From: Gemmatimonadaceae bacterium
GTDB taxonomy: Bacteria > Gemmatimonadota > Gemmatimonadetes > Gemmatimonadales > Gemmatimonadaceae
Direction of reading: 5' to 3'
NCBI GenBank assembly: GCA_036003045.1
Contig: DASYSS010000101.1
Span: forward strand, 1-64,000
Length of the DNA: 64,000 nucleotides
Position 1 is the stretch's first letter; each line of letters starts with the position of its first letter. The notes under the pieces are model-generated. The model was not told the origin of the DNA, searched no databases, and was given only the letters and a program-made list of their open reading frames with translations. The translations under genes were made by a program, and so were the position numbers. Positions 63,988 through 64,000 of the stretch are shown in pieces.

Positions 63988-64000
63988 AATTCGCTCCAGT

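Overview
The window looks like chromosomal DNA of a GC-rich, didermic soil-type bacterium, most likely a member of the Gemmatimonadota (an Acidobacteriota origin is the main alternative). This rests on gene content, not on a marker gene: a PadR regulator next to an 895-residue orphan permease of the ADOP type, a DUF1592/DUF1552 secreted pair, PD40-amidohydrolase and BNR-repeat exoproteins, TonB-dependent receptors, and many Sec/Tat/lipoprotein signals ending in A-Q or a lipobox Cys. No rRNA, tRNA, CRISPR array, integrase or insertion sequence was seen.

Layout. 1-3567: leftward operon (GNAT acetyltransferase, M20 amidohydrolase, Ig-like/M30-like lipoprotein cut by the window edge). 3631-7369: membrane glycosyltransferase and a convergent TonB receptor. 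7437-11228: Dph6-type ATPase, then PadR plus ADOP permease with a recognisable operator. 11302-16427: a 1136-residue PD40-amidohydrolase, a small membrane protein and a tandem cupredoxin-like lipoprotein. 16564-20259: AstE-like hydrolase, glycine-zipper lipoprotein, then two Tat-exported proteins (MBL fold; a DsrE-like candidate). 20537-26836: four-gene operon of a diheme-type DUF1592 protein, a Tat-exported DUF1552 protein, a secreted ankyrin protein and an FmdB zinc ribbon. 27059-28845: EF-hand-like exported protein and LOG-family enzyme. 29060-32740: cobalamin riboswitch, BtuB-like receptor and YncE-like lipoprotein. 32877-37069: DUF3761-flanked Lys/Ala protein, YbhB-like protein, M30-like metallopeptidase and an AraC/GyrI regulator. 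37358-40857: a 38-residue lipoprotein and a large BNR-repeat protein. 41006-48377: histidine kinase, membrane proteins, two PAP2 phosphatases, DUF411 protein, MacB-like permease, GT9 glycosyltransferase. 48510-54026: two outer-membrane barrel proteins, an exported amidohydrolase and an exported glutaminase whose start overlaps the stop of a DcaP-like porin gene. 54091-64000: membrane proteins, a CPA2 antiporter with a TrkA-N domain, an outer-membrane barrel protein, an HWE-type kinase with a lone receiver, and a GH3 glycosidase.

Most genes serve the cell envelope and the periplasm: nutrient import (cobalamin, amino-acid or glutamine-derived substrates, glycosides), secreted hydrolases and envelope lipid or sugar chemistry. 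At the DNA level the most unusual feature is a family of 7-8-bp-period GG(N)nACC-type repeats at six intergenic sites between about 26.8 and 37.2 kb, several lying directly against stop or start codons. Other notable points are a PadR operator inside its own promoter, a possible ACG start for a histidine kinase, a protein with DUF3761-like motifs at both ends of a Lys/Ala repeat, and a tandem type-1-copper-like lipoprotein.
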